Origin: Megalopta genalis
Lineage: Eukaryota > Arthropoda > Insecta > Hymenoptera > Halictidae
Length of the DNA stretch: 64,000 nt
Assembly (NCBI RefSeq): GCF_051020955.1
Contig: NW_027476268.1
Location: 1-64,000, forward strand
Direction: 5' to 3'
Below, one piece after another: positions 38,241 to 50,797 of this stretch; within the stretch, counting starts at the first letter, position 1; the number at the start of each line of letters is the position of its first letter. Position numbers and translations under genes: made by a program. The notes under the pieces were generated by a model that was not told where the DNA came from, made no database searches, and worked only from the letters and a program-made list of their open reading frames with translations.

Positions 38241-41200
38241 GAAGCTAAATCATATGTGTCGCATGGATTTGAAGCTGAACCTACTACATCGCATTGATTT
38301 GAAGCTAAATCGTGTGTTTCGCATGCAGTTGAAGCTAACTCATGTCTTTCACAAGTATTTAAAATGAACCATTTGAATCGCATTGATTTGAACCCGAGCC
38401 TTTTACTTCGCACTGATTTGCAGCTAAATAATGTGTTTCGCATGGATTTGAAGCTAAACCTTCTACATCCCATGGATTTGAATCTAAATCATGTGTTTGG
38501 CATGGATTTGAAGCTAAACCTTCTACATCGCATTGATTTGCAGCTGAATCATGTGTTTCGCATGGATTTGTAGCTAACTCGTTCGTTTCGCCTGTATTTG
38601 AAGCTAGATCACTTATATCACAAGTATTTGAAGCTGAACCATTTGATTCGCATGATCTGATGCTTAGCCTTCTACATCGCATTGATTTGAAGCTAAACCA
38701 TGTGTTTCGCATGTTTTTGAATCTAAGCCTTGTACTTCCAGTTGATTTGTAGCTAAATCATGTGTTTCGCATGGATTTGAAACTAAACCTTCTACATCGC
38801 ATTGATTTGAAGCTAAATTATGTGTTTCGCATGGATTTGAATCTAACTCGTTTGTTTCGCCTGCATTTGAAGCTATATCACTTATATCGCAAGTATCTGA
38901 AGCTAAATCGTTTGTTTCGCAAAGATTTGAACCTAAGACATCTAGTTCGCATTGGTTTGTATCTAAATCATTAGTTTCGCATCAATTTAGATCTAAGTCA
39001 TATATTTCGTTTGGATCTGAAGCTAACCAGTATGTTTCGTCTGCATTTGAAGCTATATCATTTATATCGCAAATACTTGAAACTAAATCATTGTGTCGCA
39101 AGGTTTTGAAGCTCAGGCTTCTACTTCGCATTGATTTGAAGGTAAATCATGTGTTTCGCATGGACTTCAAGCTAACTCGTTTGTTTCCCCTGCATTTGAA
39201 GCTATATCCCTTGTATCGCAAGTATCTAACGCTAAATCATTTGTGTCGCACGGATTTGAAGCTAAACATTCTACATCGCATTGACTTGAAGCTAAACCTG
39301 CTACATCTTATTGATTTGAACCTAAATCATGTGTTTCGCATGGAGTTGAAGCTAACCCGTTTGTTTCGTCAGCATTTGAAGCTGTATCACTTATGTCGCA
39401 AGCATCTGAAGCTAAATCATTTGTTTCCCATGGATTTGAGGCTAAACCTTCTACATCGCATTGATTTGCAGCTAAATCATGTGTTTCGCATGGATTTGAA
39501 GCTAACTCGTTCGTTGCGCATGCAGTTGAATCTACATCGCTTATATCGCAAGTATTTGATCTAAATCAATTGTTACGAATGGATTTGAAGCTAATTCTTC
39601 TACATCGTATTGATTTGTAGACAAATCATGTTTTTCGAATGGATTTGAAGCTAATCCTTCTACATCGCATTGGTTTGCAGCTAAAGAATGTGTTTCGCAT
39701 GGATTTGAAGCTAACTCGTTCGGTTCGCCTGCAGTTGAATCTACATCACTTATATCGCTAGTATTCGAAGCTAAATCATGTGTATCGCATGGATTTGAAG
39801 CTAAGCCTTCTACTTCGCATTGATTTGAAGCTAAATCATTTGTTTCGCATGGAATTGAAGCTAAATCATGTCTTTCACAAGTATTTGAAAATGAACCATT
39901 TGAATCGCATGGATTTGAACCTGAACCTTCTACATCGCATTGATTTGAAGCTAAATAGTGTGTTTCGCATGGATTTGAAGCTAACTCGTTTGTTTCGTAT
40001 GCAGTTGTAGCTACATAATGTATATCACAAGTATTTGTAGCTAAATCATTTGCTTCGCATAGATTTGGAGCTAACACGTTTGTTTCCCCTGCATTTGAAG
40101 CTATATCACTCATGTCGCAAGTTCCTGTGCTAAATCATTTGTTTTGCATGGATTTGAAGCTATTTCATTTATGTCGCAAGTATTTGATGGTAACTCATTT
40201 ATTTCGCATGGATTAGATTCTAAGCCTTCAACTTCGCATTGATTTGAAGCTAAATCATTTGTTTCGCATGGAATTGAAGCTACCTCGTTTGTTCTTCCTG
40301 CTTATGAAGCTATATCACTTATATCGCAAGTATTTGAAGCTAAATCATATGTGTGGCATGGATTTGAAGCTGAACCTACTACATCGCATTGATTTGAAGC
40401 TAAATCGTGTGTTTCGCATGCAGTTGAAGCTAACTCATGTCTTTCACAAGTATTTAAAATGAACCATTTGAATCGCATTGATTTGAACCCGAGCCTTCTA
40501 CTTCGCACTGATTTGCAGCTAAATAATGTGTTTCGCATGGATTTGAAGCTAAACCTTCTACATCCCATGGATTTGAATCTAAATCATGTGTTTGGCATGG
40601 ATTTGAAGCTAAACCTTCTACATCGCATTGATTTGCAGCTGAATCATGTGTTTCGCATGGATTTGTAGCTAACTCGTTCGTTTCGCCTGTATTTGAAGCT
40701 AGATCACTTATATCACAAGTATTTGAAGCTGAGCCATTTGATTCGCATGATCTGATGCTTAGCCTTCTACATCGCATTGATTTGAAGCTAAACCATGTGT
40801 TTCGCATGTTTTTGAAGCTAACTCGTTCGTTGCGCATGCAGTTAAATCAAAATTACGTATATCACAAGTATTTGTAGCTAAACCATTTGTTTCGTACGGA
40901 TTTGAATCTAAGCCTTGTACTTCCAGTTGATTTGAAGCTAATTCATGTGTTTCGCATGGATTTGAAGCTAACTCGTTCGTTGCGCATGCAGTTAAATCTA
41001 AATAACGTATATCACAAGTATTTGTAGCTAAACCATTTGTTTCGCATGGATTTGAATCTTAGCCTTGTACTTCGAATTGATTTGAAGCTAAATCATGTGT
41101 TTCGCATGGATTTGAAACTAAACCTTCTACATCGCATTGATTTGAAGCTAAATTATGTGTTTCGCATGGATTTGAATCTAACTCGTTTGTTTCGCCTGCA

Positions 41201-43250
41201 TTTGAAGCTATATCACTTATATCGCAAGTATCTGAAGCTAAATCGTCTGTTTCGCAAAGATTTGAACCTAAGACATCTAGTTCGCATTGGTTTGTATCTA
41301 AATCATTAGTTTCGCATCAATTTAGATCTAAGTCATATATTTCGTTTGGATCTGAAGCTAACCAGTATGTTTCGTCTGCATTTGAAGCTATATCATTTAT
41401 ATCGCAAATACTTGAAACTAAATCATTGTGTCGCAAGGTTTTGAAGCTCAGGCTTCTACTTCGCATTGATTTGAAGGTAAATCATGTGTTTCGCTTGGAT
41501 TTGAATTTAACTCGTTTGTTTCGCCTTCATTTGAAGCTTCTTCATTTATACCACAAGTATTTGAAGCCAAATCGTTTGTCTCGAATGGATTTGACGCTAA
41601 GCCTTCTACTTCGCACTGATTTGAAACTAAATCATGTGCTTCGCTTGGATTTGAAGCTAACTCATTTGTCTCTCCTTCATTTGAAGCTGTATCACTTATA
41701 TCGCAAGTATCAGAATCTAAATCATTTGCGTCGCATTGCTTTTTAAGCTAAACCTTCTACATAGCATTGATTTGAATCTTAATCGTGTGTTTTGCATGAA
41801 TTTGAAGCTAACTCATTTGTTTCCCCTGCATTTGAAGCTATATCACTTATATCGCAATTATCTGACGCTAAATCATTTGTGTCGCATGGATTTGTAGCTA
41901 AACATTCTACATCACATTGATTTGAAGCTAAACCTGCTACATCTTATTGATTTGAAGCTAAATAATGTGTTTCGCATGGATTTGAAGCTAAACCTTCTAC
42001 ATCCCATGGATTTGAATCTACATCATGTGTTTGGCATGGATTTGAAGCTAAACCTTCTACATCGCATTGATTTGCAGCTAACTCGTTTGTTTCGCATGCT
42101 TTTGAAGCTAAATCATGTCTTTCACAAGTATTTGAAGATGAACCAATTGAATCGCATGGATTTGAACCTGAACCTTCTACTTCGCACTGATTTGCAGCTA
42201 AATAATGTGTTTCGCATGGATTTGAAGCTAAACCTTCTACATCGCATTGATTTGAAGCTAAATAGTGTGTTTCGCATGGATTTGAAGCTAACTCGTTTGT
42301 TTCACATGCAGTTGTAGCTAAATAATGTATATCACAAGCATTTTTAGCTAAACCATTTGTTTCGCATGGATTTGAGCTAAGCCTTCTACTTCGCATTGAT
42401 TTGAAGCTAAATCATTTGTTTCGCATGGAATTGAAGCTACCTCGATTGTTCCTCCTGCTTTTGAAGCTATATCACTTATATCGCAAGTATTTGAAGCTAA
42501 GTCATATGTGTCGCATGGATTTGAAGCTGAACCTACTACATCGCATGGATTTGGAGCTAAATCTTGTGTATCGCATGGATTTGAAGCTAAACCTTCTACA
42601 TCGCATTGATTTGCAGGCTAAATCATGTGTTTCGCATGGATTTGAAGCTAACTCGTTTGTTTCGTATGCAGTTGTAGCTACATAATGTATATCACAAGTA
42701 TTTGTAGCTAAATCATTTGCTTCGCATAGATTTGGAGCTAACACGTTTGTTTCCCCTGCATTTGAAGCTATATCACTCATGTCGCAAGTTCCTGTGCTAA
42801 ATCATTTGTTTTGCATGGATTTGAAGCTATTTCATTTATGTCGCAAGTATTTGATGGTAACTCATTTATTTCGCATGGATTAGATTCTAAGCCTTCAACT
42901 TCGCACTGATTTGAAACTAAATCATGTGCTTCGCTTGGATTTGAAGCTAACTCATTTGTCTCTCCTTCATTTGAAGCTGTATCACTTATATCGCAAGTAT
43001 CAGAATCTAAATCATTTGCGTCGCATTGCTTTTTAAGCTAAACCTTCTACATAGCATTGATTTGAATCTTAATCGTGTGTTTTGCATGAATTTGAAGCTA
43101 ACTCATTTGTTTCCCCTGCATTTGAAGCTATATCACTTATATCGCAATTATCTGACGCTAAATCATTTGTGTCGCATGGATTTGTAGCTAAACATTCTAC
43201 ATCACATTGATTTGAAGCTAAACCTGCTACATCTTATTGATTTGAAGCTA
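38241..43250. repeat. Mosaic array block with reused modules
   Basis: Several modules recur here and further right: 38244-38710 with 40339-40805 (offset 2095); 38761 to about 39110 with 41096 to about 41445 (offset 2335); about 40001-40230 with 42660-42890; about 41600-41976 with 42890-43260; and 41070-42000 with 47310-48240 (offset about 6240). Their order differs between copies, so the block grew by repeated unequal exchange or conversion, not by a single duplication. Confidence 0.75.
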
Positions 43251-46200
43251 AATAATGTGTTTCGCATGGAGTTGAAGCTAACCCGTTTGTTTCGTCAGGA
43301 TTTGAAGCTATATCACTAATATCGCAAGCATCTGAAACTAAATCATTTGTTTCCCAATGGATTTGAAGCTAAACCTTCTACATCGCATTGATTTGCAGCT
43401 AAATCATGTGTTTCGCATGGATTCGAAGCTAACTCGTTCGTTGCGCATGCAGTTAAATCTAAATTACGTATATCACAAGTATTTGTAGCTAAACCATTTG
43501 TTTCGCATAGATTTGAATCTTAGCCTTGTACTTCGAGTTGATTTGAAGCTAAATCATGTGTCTCGCATGGATTTGAAGCTAAAACTTCTACATCGCATTG
43601 ATTTGCAGCTTAGTCATGTGCTTTGCATGGATTTGAAGCTAACTCGTTTGTTTGCCCTGCATTTGAAGCTATATCACTTATATAACAAGTATCTGATGCT
43701 AAATCATTTGTTTCGCATGGATTTGAAGCTAAATCTTCTACATCGCATTGATTTGCAGCTAAATCATGTGTTTCGCATGGACTTCAAGCTAACTCGTTTG
43801 TTTCCCCTGCATTTGAAGCTATATCCCTTGTATCGCAAGTATCTAACGCTAAATCATTTGTCTCGCATGGATTTGAAGCTAAACATTCTACATCGCATTG
43901 ACTTGAAGCTAAACCTACTACATCTTATTGATTTGAACCTAAATCGTGTGTTTCGCATGGAGTTGAAGCTAACCCGTTTGTTTCGTCAGCATTTGAAGCT
44001 GTATCACTTATGTCGCAAGCATCTGAAGCTAAATCATTTGTTTCCCATGGATTTGAGGCAAAACCTTCTACATCGCATTGATTTGAAGCTAAATCATTTG
44101 TTTCGCATGGAATTGAAGCTAAATCATGTCTTTCACAAGTATTTGAAGATGAACCATTTGAATCGCATGGATTTGAACCTGAACCTTCTACTTCGCACTG
44201 ATTTGCAGCTAAATAATGTGTTTCGCATGGATTTGAAGCTAAACCTTCTACATCGCATTGATTTGAAGCTAAATAGTGTGTTTCGCATGGATTTGAAGCT
44301 AACTCGTTTGTTTCACATGCAGTTGTAGCTAAATAATGTATATCACAAGCATTTCTAGCTAAACCATTTGTTTCGCATGGATTTGAAGCTAAGCCTTCTA
44401 CATCGCATTGATTTGAAGATAAATCGTGTGTTTCGCATGGATTTGAAGCTAACTCGTTAGTTTCGCATGCAGTTGTAGCTAAATAATGTATGACACAAGT
44501 ATTTGTAGCTAAACCATTTGTTTCGCATGGATTTGAAGCTACGCCTTCTACTTCGCATTGATTTGAAGCTAAATCATTTGTTTCGCATGGAATTGAAGCT
44601 ACCTCGTTTGTTCCTCCTGCTTTTGAAGCTATATAACTTATATCGCATGGATTTGAAGCTGAACCTACTACATCGCATTGATTTGAAGCTAAATCTTGTG
44701 TATCGCATGGATCTGAAGCTAAGCCTTCTACTACGCATTGATTTGAAGTTAAATCATTTGTTTCGCATGGAATTGAAGCTTCCTCGTTTGTTCCTCCAGC
44801 GTTTGAAGCTATATCACTTATATCGCGAGTATTTGAAGCTAAATCATATGTGTCGCATGGATTTGAAGCTGAACCTACTACATCGCATTGATTTGAAGCT
44901 AAATCGTGTGTTTCGCATGCAGTTGAAGCTAACTCATGTCTTTCACAAGTATTTAAAATGAACCATTTGAATCGCATTGATTTGAACCCGAGCCTTCTAC
45001 TTCGCACTGATTTGCAGCTAAATAATGTGTTTCGCATGGAGTTGAAGCTAACCCGTTTGTTTCGTCAGGATTTGAAGCTATATCACTAATATCGCAAGCA
45101 TCTGAAACTAAATCATTTGTTTCCCATGGAATTGAAGCTAAACCTTCTACATCGCATTGATTTGCAGCTAAATCATGTGTTTCGCATGGATTCGAAGCTA
45201 ACTCGTTCGTTGCGCATGCAGTTAAATCTAAATTACGTATATCACAAGTATTTGTAGCTAAACCATTTGTTTCGCATAGATTTGAATCTTAGCCTTGTAC
45301 TTCGAGTTGATTTGAAGCTAAATCATGTGTTTCGCATGGATTTGAAGATAAAACTTCTACATCGCATTGATTTGCAGCTTAGTCATGTGCTTTGCATGGA
45401 TTTGAAGCTAACTCGTTTGTTTGCCCTGCATTTGAAGATATATCACTTATATAACAAGTATCTGATGCTAAATCATTTGTTTCGCATGGATTTGAAGCTA
45501 AACCTTCTACATCGCATTGGTTTGCAGCTAAAGAATGTGTTTCGCATGGATTTGAAGCTAACTCGTTCGTTGCGCATGCAGTTGAATCTACATCACTTAT
45601 ATCGCTAGTATTCGAAGCTAAATCATGTGTATCGCATGGATTTGAAGCTAAGCCTTCTACTTCGCATTGATTTGAAGCTAAATCATTTGTTTCGCATGGA
45701 ATTGAAGCTAAATCATGTCTTTCACAAGTATTTGAAGATGAACCATTTGAATCGCATGGATTTGAACCTGAACCTTCTACTTCGCACTGATTTGCAGCTA
45801 AATAATGTGTTTCGCATGGATTTGAAGCTAAACCTTCTACATCGCATTGATTTGAAGCTAAATAGTGTGTTTCGCATGGATTTGAAGCTAACTCGTTTGT
45901 TTCACATGCAGTTGTAGCTAAATAATGTATATCACAAGCATTTCCAGCTAAACCATTTGTTTCGCATGGATTTGAAGCTAAGACTTCTACATCGCATTGA
46001 TTTGAAGATAAATCGTGTGTTTCGCATGGATTTGAAGCTAACTCGTTAGTTTCGCATGCAGTTGTAGCTAAATAATGTATGTCACAAGTATTTGTAGCTA
46101 AACCATTTGTTTCGCATGGATTTGAAGCTAAACCTTCTACATCGCATTGATTTGAAGCTAAATAGTGTGTTTCGCATGGATTTGAAGCTAACTCGTTTGT

Positions 46201-47000
46201 TTCACATGCAGTTGTAGCTAAATAATGTATATCACAAGCATTTCTAGCTAAACCATTTGTTTCGCATGGATTTGAAGCTAAGCCTTCTACATCGCATTGA
46301 TTTGAAGATAAATCGTGTGTTTCGCATGGATTTGAAGCTAACTCGTTAGTTTCGCATGCAGTTGTAGCTAAATAATGTATGACACAAGTATTTGTAGCTA
46401 AACCATTTGTTTCGCATGGATTTGAAGCTACGCCTTCTACTTCGCATTGATTTGAAGCTAAATCATTTGTTTCGCATGGAATTGAAGCTACCTCGTTTGT
46501 TCCTCCTGCTTTTGAAGCTATATAACTTATATCGCATGGATTTGAAGCTGAACCTACTACATCGCATTGATTTGAAGCTAAATCTTGTGTATCGCATGGA
46601 TCTGAAGCTAAGCCTTCTACTACGCATTGATTTGAAGTTAAATCATTTGTTTCGCATGGAATTGAAGCTTCCTCGTTTGTTCCTCCAGCGTTTGAAGCTA
46701 TATCACTTATATCGCGAGTATTTGAAGCTAAATCATATGTGTCGCATGGATTTGAAGCTGAACCTACTACATCGCATTGATTTGAAGCTAAATCGTGTGT
46801 TTCGCATGCAGTTGAAGCTAACTCATGTCTTTCACAAGTATTTAAAATGAACCATTTGAATCGCATTGATTTGAACCCGAGCCTTCTACTTCGCACTGAT
46901 TTGCAGCTAAATAATGTGTTTCGCATTGGATTTGAAGCTAAACCTTCTACATCCCATGGATTTGAATCTAAATCATGTGTTTGGCATGGATTTGAAGCTA
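43251..47000. repeat. Mosaic array block containing a 1889-bp-offset pair
   Basis: The stretch from about 44320 to 45036 recurs at about 46209 to 46925 with an 1889-base offset. 43260-44070 resembles 45040-45480 and 48200-49020. The minus frame is unusually open here (43925-45037 and 45379-47226). Confidence 0.75.
43925..45037 (-). other. Open frame through the repeat, minus strand (370 codons)
   Basis: The frame begins at an ATG and enters the decapeptide register after about 30 residues of FSCKS-type register, then continues as ASNPCDTQDL, ASNQCDVVGS and ASNTRDISDI variants. It shares its modules with 45379-47226, which explains the similar length. No unique domain is seen. Coding status is unproven. 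Confidence 0.18.
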
Positions 47001-47226
47001 AACCTTCTACATCGCATTGATTTGCCGCTGAATCATGTGTTTCGCATGGATTTGTAGCTAACTCGTTCGTTTCGCCTGTATTTGAAGCTAGATCACTTAT
47101 ATCACAAGTATTTGAAGCTGAACCATTTGATTCGCATGATCTGATGCTTAGCTTTCTACATCGCATTGATTTGAAGCTAAACCATGTGTTTCGCATGTTT
47201 TTGAAGCTAACTCGTTCGTTGCGCAT
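45379..47226 (-). other. Longest open frame through the repeat, minus strand (615 codons)
   Basis: The frame starts at an ATG and reads mostly decapeptides of the form ASNPCETNEL / ASNQCDVEGL / ATTACETNEL / ATNTCDIHYL, with Cys about every ten residues and many Asp and Glu. The first ~45 residues, and a second stretch around residues 100-140, are in a different register (FSFKSMRNT-type). A compensating indel pair (near 46930 and 46840) switches frame and back. There is no signal peptide or non-repeat domain, and no identified promoter. Because the consensus monomer lacks stops in this frame, length alone is not evidence of coding. It could be a fragment of a giant low-complexity exon, or chance. 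Confidence 0.2.
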
Positions 47227-50143
47227 GCAGTTAAATCAAAATTACGTATATCACAAGTATTTGTAGCTAAACCATTTGTTTCGCATGGATTTGAATCTAA
47301 GCCTTGTACTTCGAGTTGATTTGAAGCTAAATCATGTGTTTCGCATGGATTTGAAACTAAACCTTCTACATCGCATTGATTTAGGAAGCTAAATTATGTG
47401 TTTCGCATGGATTTGAATCTAACTCGTTTGTTTCGCCTGCATTTGAAGCTATATCACTTATATCGCAAGTATCTGAAGCTAAATCGTTTGTTTCGCAAAG
47501 ATTTGAACCTAAGACATCTAGTTCGCATTGGTTTGAATCTAAATCATTAGTTTCGCATCAATTTAGATCTAAGTCATATATTTCGTTTGGATCTGAAGCT
47601 AACCAGTATGTTTCGTCTGCATTTGAAGCTATATCATTTATATCGCAAATACTTGAAACTAAATCATTGTGTCGCAAGGTTTTGAAGCTCAGGCTTCTAC
47701 TTCGCATTGATTTGAAGGTAAATCATGTGTTTCGCTTGGATTTGAATTTAACTCGTTTGTTTCGCCTTCATTTGAAGCTTCTTCATTTATACCACAAGTA
47801 TTTGAAGCCAAATCGGTTGTCTCGAATGGATTTGACGCTAAGCCTTCTACTTCGCACTGATTTGAAGCTAAATCATGTGCTTCGCTTGGATTTGAAGCTA
47901 ACTCATTTGTCTCTCCTTCATTTGAAGCTGTATCACTTATATCGCAAGTATCAGAATCTAAATCATTTGCGTCGCATTGCATTTTAAGCTAAACCTTCTA
48001 CATAGCATTGATTTGAATCTTAATCGTGTGTTTTGCATGAATTTGAAGCTAACTCATTTGTTTCCCCTGCATTTGAAGCTATATCACTTATATCGCAATT
48101 ATCTGACGCTAAATCATTTGTGTCGCATGGATTTGTAGCTAAACATTCTACATCACATTGATTTGAAGCTAAACCTGCTTCATCTTATTGATTTGAAGCT
48201 AAATCATGTGTTTCGCATGGAGTTGAAGCTAACCCGTTTGTTTCGTCAGGATTTGAAGCTATATCACTAATATCGCAAGCATCTGAAACTAAATCATTTG
48301 TTTCCCATGGATTTGAAGCTAAACCTTCTACATCGCATTGATTTGCAGCTAAATCATGTGTTTCGCATGGATTCGAAGCTAACTCGTTCGTTGCGCATGC
48401 AGTTAAATCTAAATTACGTATATCACAAGTATTTGTAGGTAAACCATTTGTTTCGCATAGATTTGAATCTTAGCCTTGTACTTCGAGTTGATTTGAAGCT
48501 AAATCATGTGTTTCGCATGGATTTGAAGCTAAAACTTCTACATCGCATTGATTTGCAGCTTAGTCATGTGCTTTGCATGGATTTGAAGCTAACTCGTTTG
48601 TTTGCCCTGCATTTGAAGCTATATCACTTATATAACAAGTATCTGATGCTAAATCATTTGTTTCGCATGGATTTGAAGCTAAACCTTCTACATCGCATTG
48701 ATTTGCAGCTAAATCATGTGTTTGGCATGGACTTCAAGCTAACTCGTTTGTTTCCCCTGCATTTGAAGCTATATCCCTTGTATCGCAAGTATCTAACGCT
48801 AAATCATGTGTGTCGCATGGATTTGAAGCTAAACATTCTACATCGCATTGATTTGAAGCTAAACCTGCTACATCTTATTGATTTGAACCTAAATCATGTG
48901 TTTCGCATGGAGTTGAAGCTAACCCGTTTGTTTCGTCAGCATTTGAAGCTGTATCACTTATGTCGCAAGCATCTGAAGCTAAATCATTTGTTTCCCATGG
49001 ATTTGAGGCTAAACCTTCTACATCGCATTGATTTGCAGCTAAATCATGTGTTTCGCATGGATTTGAAGCTAACTCGTTCGTTGCGCATGCAGTTGAATCT
49101 ACATCGCTTATATCGCAAGTATTTGATCTAAATCAATTGTTACGAATGGATTTGAAGCTAATTCTTCTACATCGTATTGATTTGTAGACAAATCATGTTT
49201 TTCGAATGGATTTGAAGCTAATCCTTCTACATCGCATTGGTTTGCAGCTAAAGAATGTGTTTCGCATGGATTTGAAGCTAACTCGTTCGGTTCGCCTGCA
49301 GTTGAATCTACATCACTTATATCGCTAGTATTCGAAGCTAAATCATGTGTATCGCATGGATTTGAAGCTAAACCTTCTACATCGCATTGATTTGAAGCTA
49401 AATCATGTGTTTTGCATGCAGTTGAAGCTCAATCATGTCATTCACAAGTATTTGAAGATGAACCATTTGAATCACATTGATTTGAACCCGAGCCTTCTAC
49501 TTCGCACTGATTTGCAGCTAAATAATGTGTTTCGCATGGATTTGAAGCTAAACCTTCTACATCGCATTGATTTGCAGCTGAATCATGTGTTTCGTATGGA
49601 TTTGAAGCTAACTCGTTCGTTTCGCCTGTATTCGAAGCTATATCACTTATATCGCAAGTATTTGAAGCTAAATCATGTGTTACGCTTGGACTTGAAGCTA
49701 AACCTTCTACATCGCATTGATTTGAAGCTAAATCAAGTGTCTCGCATGGAATTGAAGCCACCTCGTTTGTTCCTCCAGCTTTTGAACCTATATCACTTTT
49801 ATCGCAAGTATTTGAAGCTAAATCATATGTGTCGCATGGATTTGAAGCTAAACCTTCTACATCGCATTGATTTGAAGCTGAATCATGTGTATCGCATGGA
49901 TTTGAAGCTAACTCGTTTGTTTCGCATGCAGTTGTATATAAATAATGTATATCACAAGATTTTGTAGCTAAACCATTTGTTTTGCATGGATTTGAAGCTA
50001 AGCCTTCTACTTCGCATTCATTTGAAGCTAAATAATTTGTTTCGCATGGATTTGAATCTAAGCCTTGTCCTTCGAATTGATTTGAAGCTAAATCATTTGT
50101 TTCGTATGGATTTGAAGCTAAACCTTCTACATCGCATTGATTT
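47001..50143. repeat. Mosaic array block up to the retrotransposon
   Basis: 47310-48240 copies 41070-42000. 48200-49060 copies 43260-44070. 48728-49358 copies 39160-39790 with an offset of 9568 bases, including the unusual run TTGTAGACAAATCATG. One monomer at about 47387 carries two extra bases (GATTTAGGAAGC). The last monomer is cut at ATTT by the LTR element. Confidence 0.75.
50140..50143. other. Target-site duplication, left copy (ATTT)
   Basis: The interrupted monomer reads CATTG-ATTT before the element, and ATTT-GAAGC follows it at 55297. Removing the element and one ATTT gives an ordinary monomer. If the LTR is trimmed to TG...CA, two T remain unexplained, so the 4-bp duplication with the longer LTR is preferred. 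Confidence 0.8.
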
Positions 50144-50593
50144 TTTGTCACAGGGGTTACTGCGACGGTTTGTATAAAATAATCCGAGAGTTCTTTTGGT
50201 TTTTATAAACGAGAACTTTAATATAACTTGTAACAAAGGCGATGAGGTACAGTGTGTAGAAGGTAAAGGTAAACGAGTGACGGATGATACAGAAATGTGG
50301 ACACGTTGAGAGTCGGAGGAAAACTTGCTAACTGACTTCTCTCGGTCGAGAGGTCCTCGTATTTATTGGTAGGGAAAGTCCTTGAAATTGGTAAGGGAAA
50401 GTCCTCGGGAAGGGCGAAGGCCTTTCCCGAAGATTTTCCGACCGGGGTGATCCGGGACCTATGGTCCGAAGCTGTGTCCCAACGTTTTTATTGTTTTATT
50501 GCGGGGTGTACGCCTTGCGTCGGGAAAACCCAAAAAAGGCATGTGTACACCCCGCTTTTGAAGGACGTGTCTTTTTATGTCTGGTCCGCCACA
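50144..50593 (-). repeat. 3' LTR of the retrotransposon
   Basis: This LTR is aligned with 54846-55296; I count six substitutions and a one-base indel. In element orientation it begins TGTGGCGGACC. Its outer end reads GTGACAAA, so a strict TG...CA definition would trim two bases. It contains AATAAA hexamers on the minus strand at 50487-50492 and 50495-50500, an 11-bp inverted repeat (50501-50511 with 50545-50555), and a directly repeated GGGAAAGTCC at 50372 and 50395. Confidence 0.95.
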
Positions 50594-50607
50594 TTCACCC
50601 CCCTTCC
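50594..50607 (-). promoter_or_regulatory. Polypurine tract next to the 3' LTR
   Basis: In element orientation the bases just before the 3' LTR read GGAAGGGGGGTGAA, a purine run with one T. This is the expected position and composition of the plus-strand primer. Confidence 0.8.
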
Positions 50608-50797
50608 AGTGATTAACGCTAAGGTACAAAATTGGTTGAAAAAAAAATATTATACCTATGGGAAATCAACGTGGTAATCTAAAATATATACATTTTACGG
50701 TGTGAATATGTCGCTTATAACATTGATAATGGTATTAGTAGTGGACAGCACTTTTCATGGTTTTATAATATGCGTACGCAAGATATATCGGAGTATA
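50608..50797 (-). other. Retrotransposon 3' untranslated stretch
   Basis: About 190 bases lie between the integrase stop and the purine tract. They are A/T-rich and hold no frame worth naming. No env-like gene is present. Confidence 0.7.

Larger units (their letters stand above)
1..50143. repeat. Left arm of a giant 30-bp tandem-repeat array
   Basis: The stretch is an unbroken head-to-tail run of 30-bp monomers. Nearly every monomer carries the core GATTTGAAGCTAAA and, about 16 bases further on, TCGCAT. The intervening half is drawn from a small vocabulary, for example ATGTGTTTCGCATG, CTTCTACATCGCATT, CTCGTTCGTTTCGCAT and CACTTATATCGCAAG. On the minus strand these read as ETHD, DVEG, ETNE and DISD variants of one decapeptide. 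Monomers are arranged in higher-order units of 150 bp to 3.94 kb. The array begins before base 1, so its full length is unknown. I see no promoter, splice structure or unique sequence inside it. It is best called a minisatellite or satellite array, and coding status is unproven. Confidence 0.97.

Noticed and set aside
49438..50151. Minus-strand frame starting in the LTR and reading into the array (237 codons)
   Set aside because: The first codon is GTG, not ATG, so it is not a plausible eukaryotic start. Readthrough from the LTR remains possible but is not shown.
50146..50593. LTR bounded strictly by TG...CA
   Set aside because: This leaves two extra T outside the LTR and no matching target duplication. 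Extending by two bases, which both LTRs share, gives a perfect ATTT duplication.
50608..50797. An env gene, which would make the element an endogenous retrovirus
   Set aside because: Only about 190 bases separate the integrase stop from the purine tract, with no frame of useful length.
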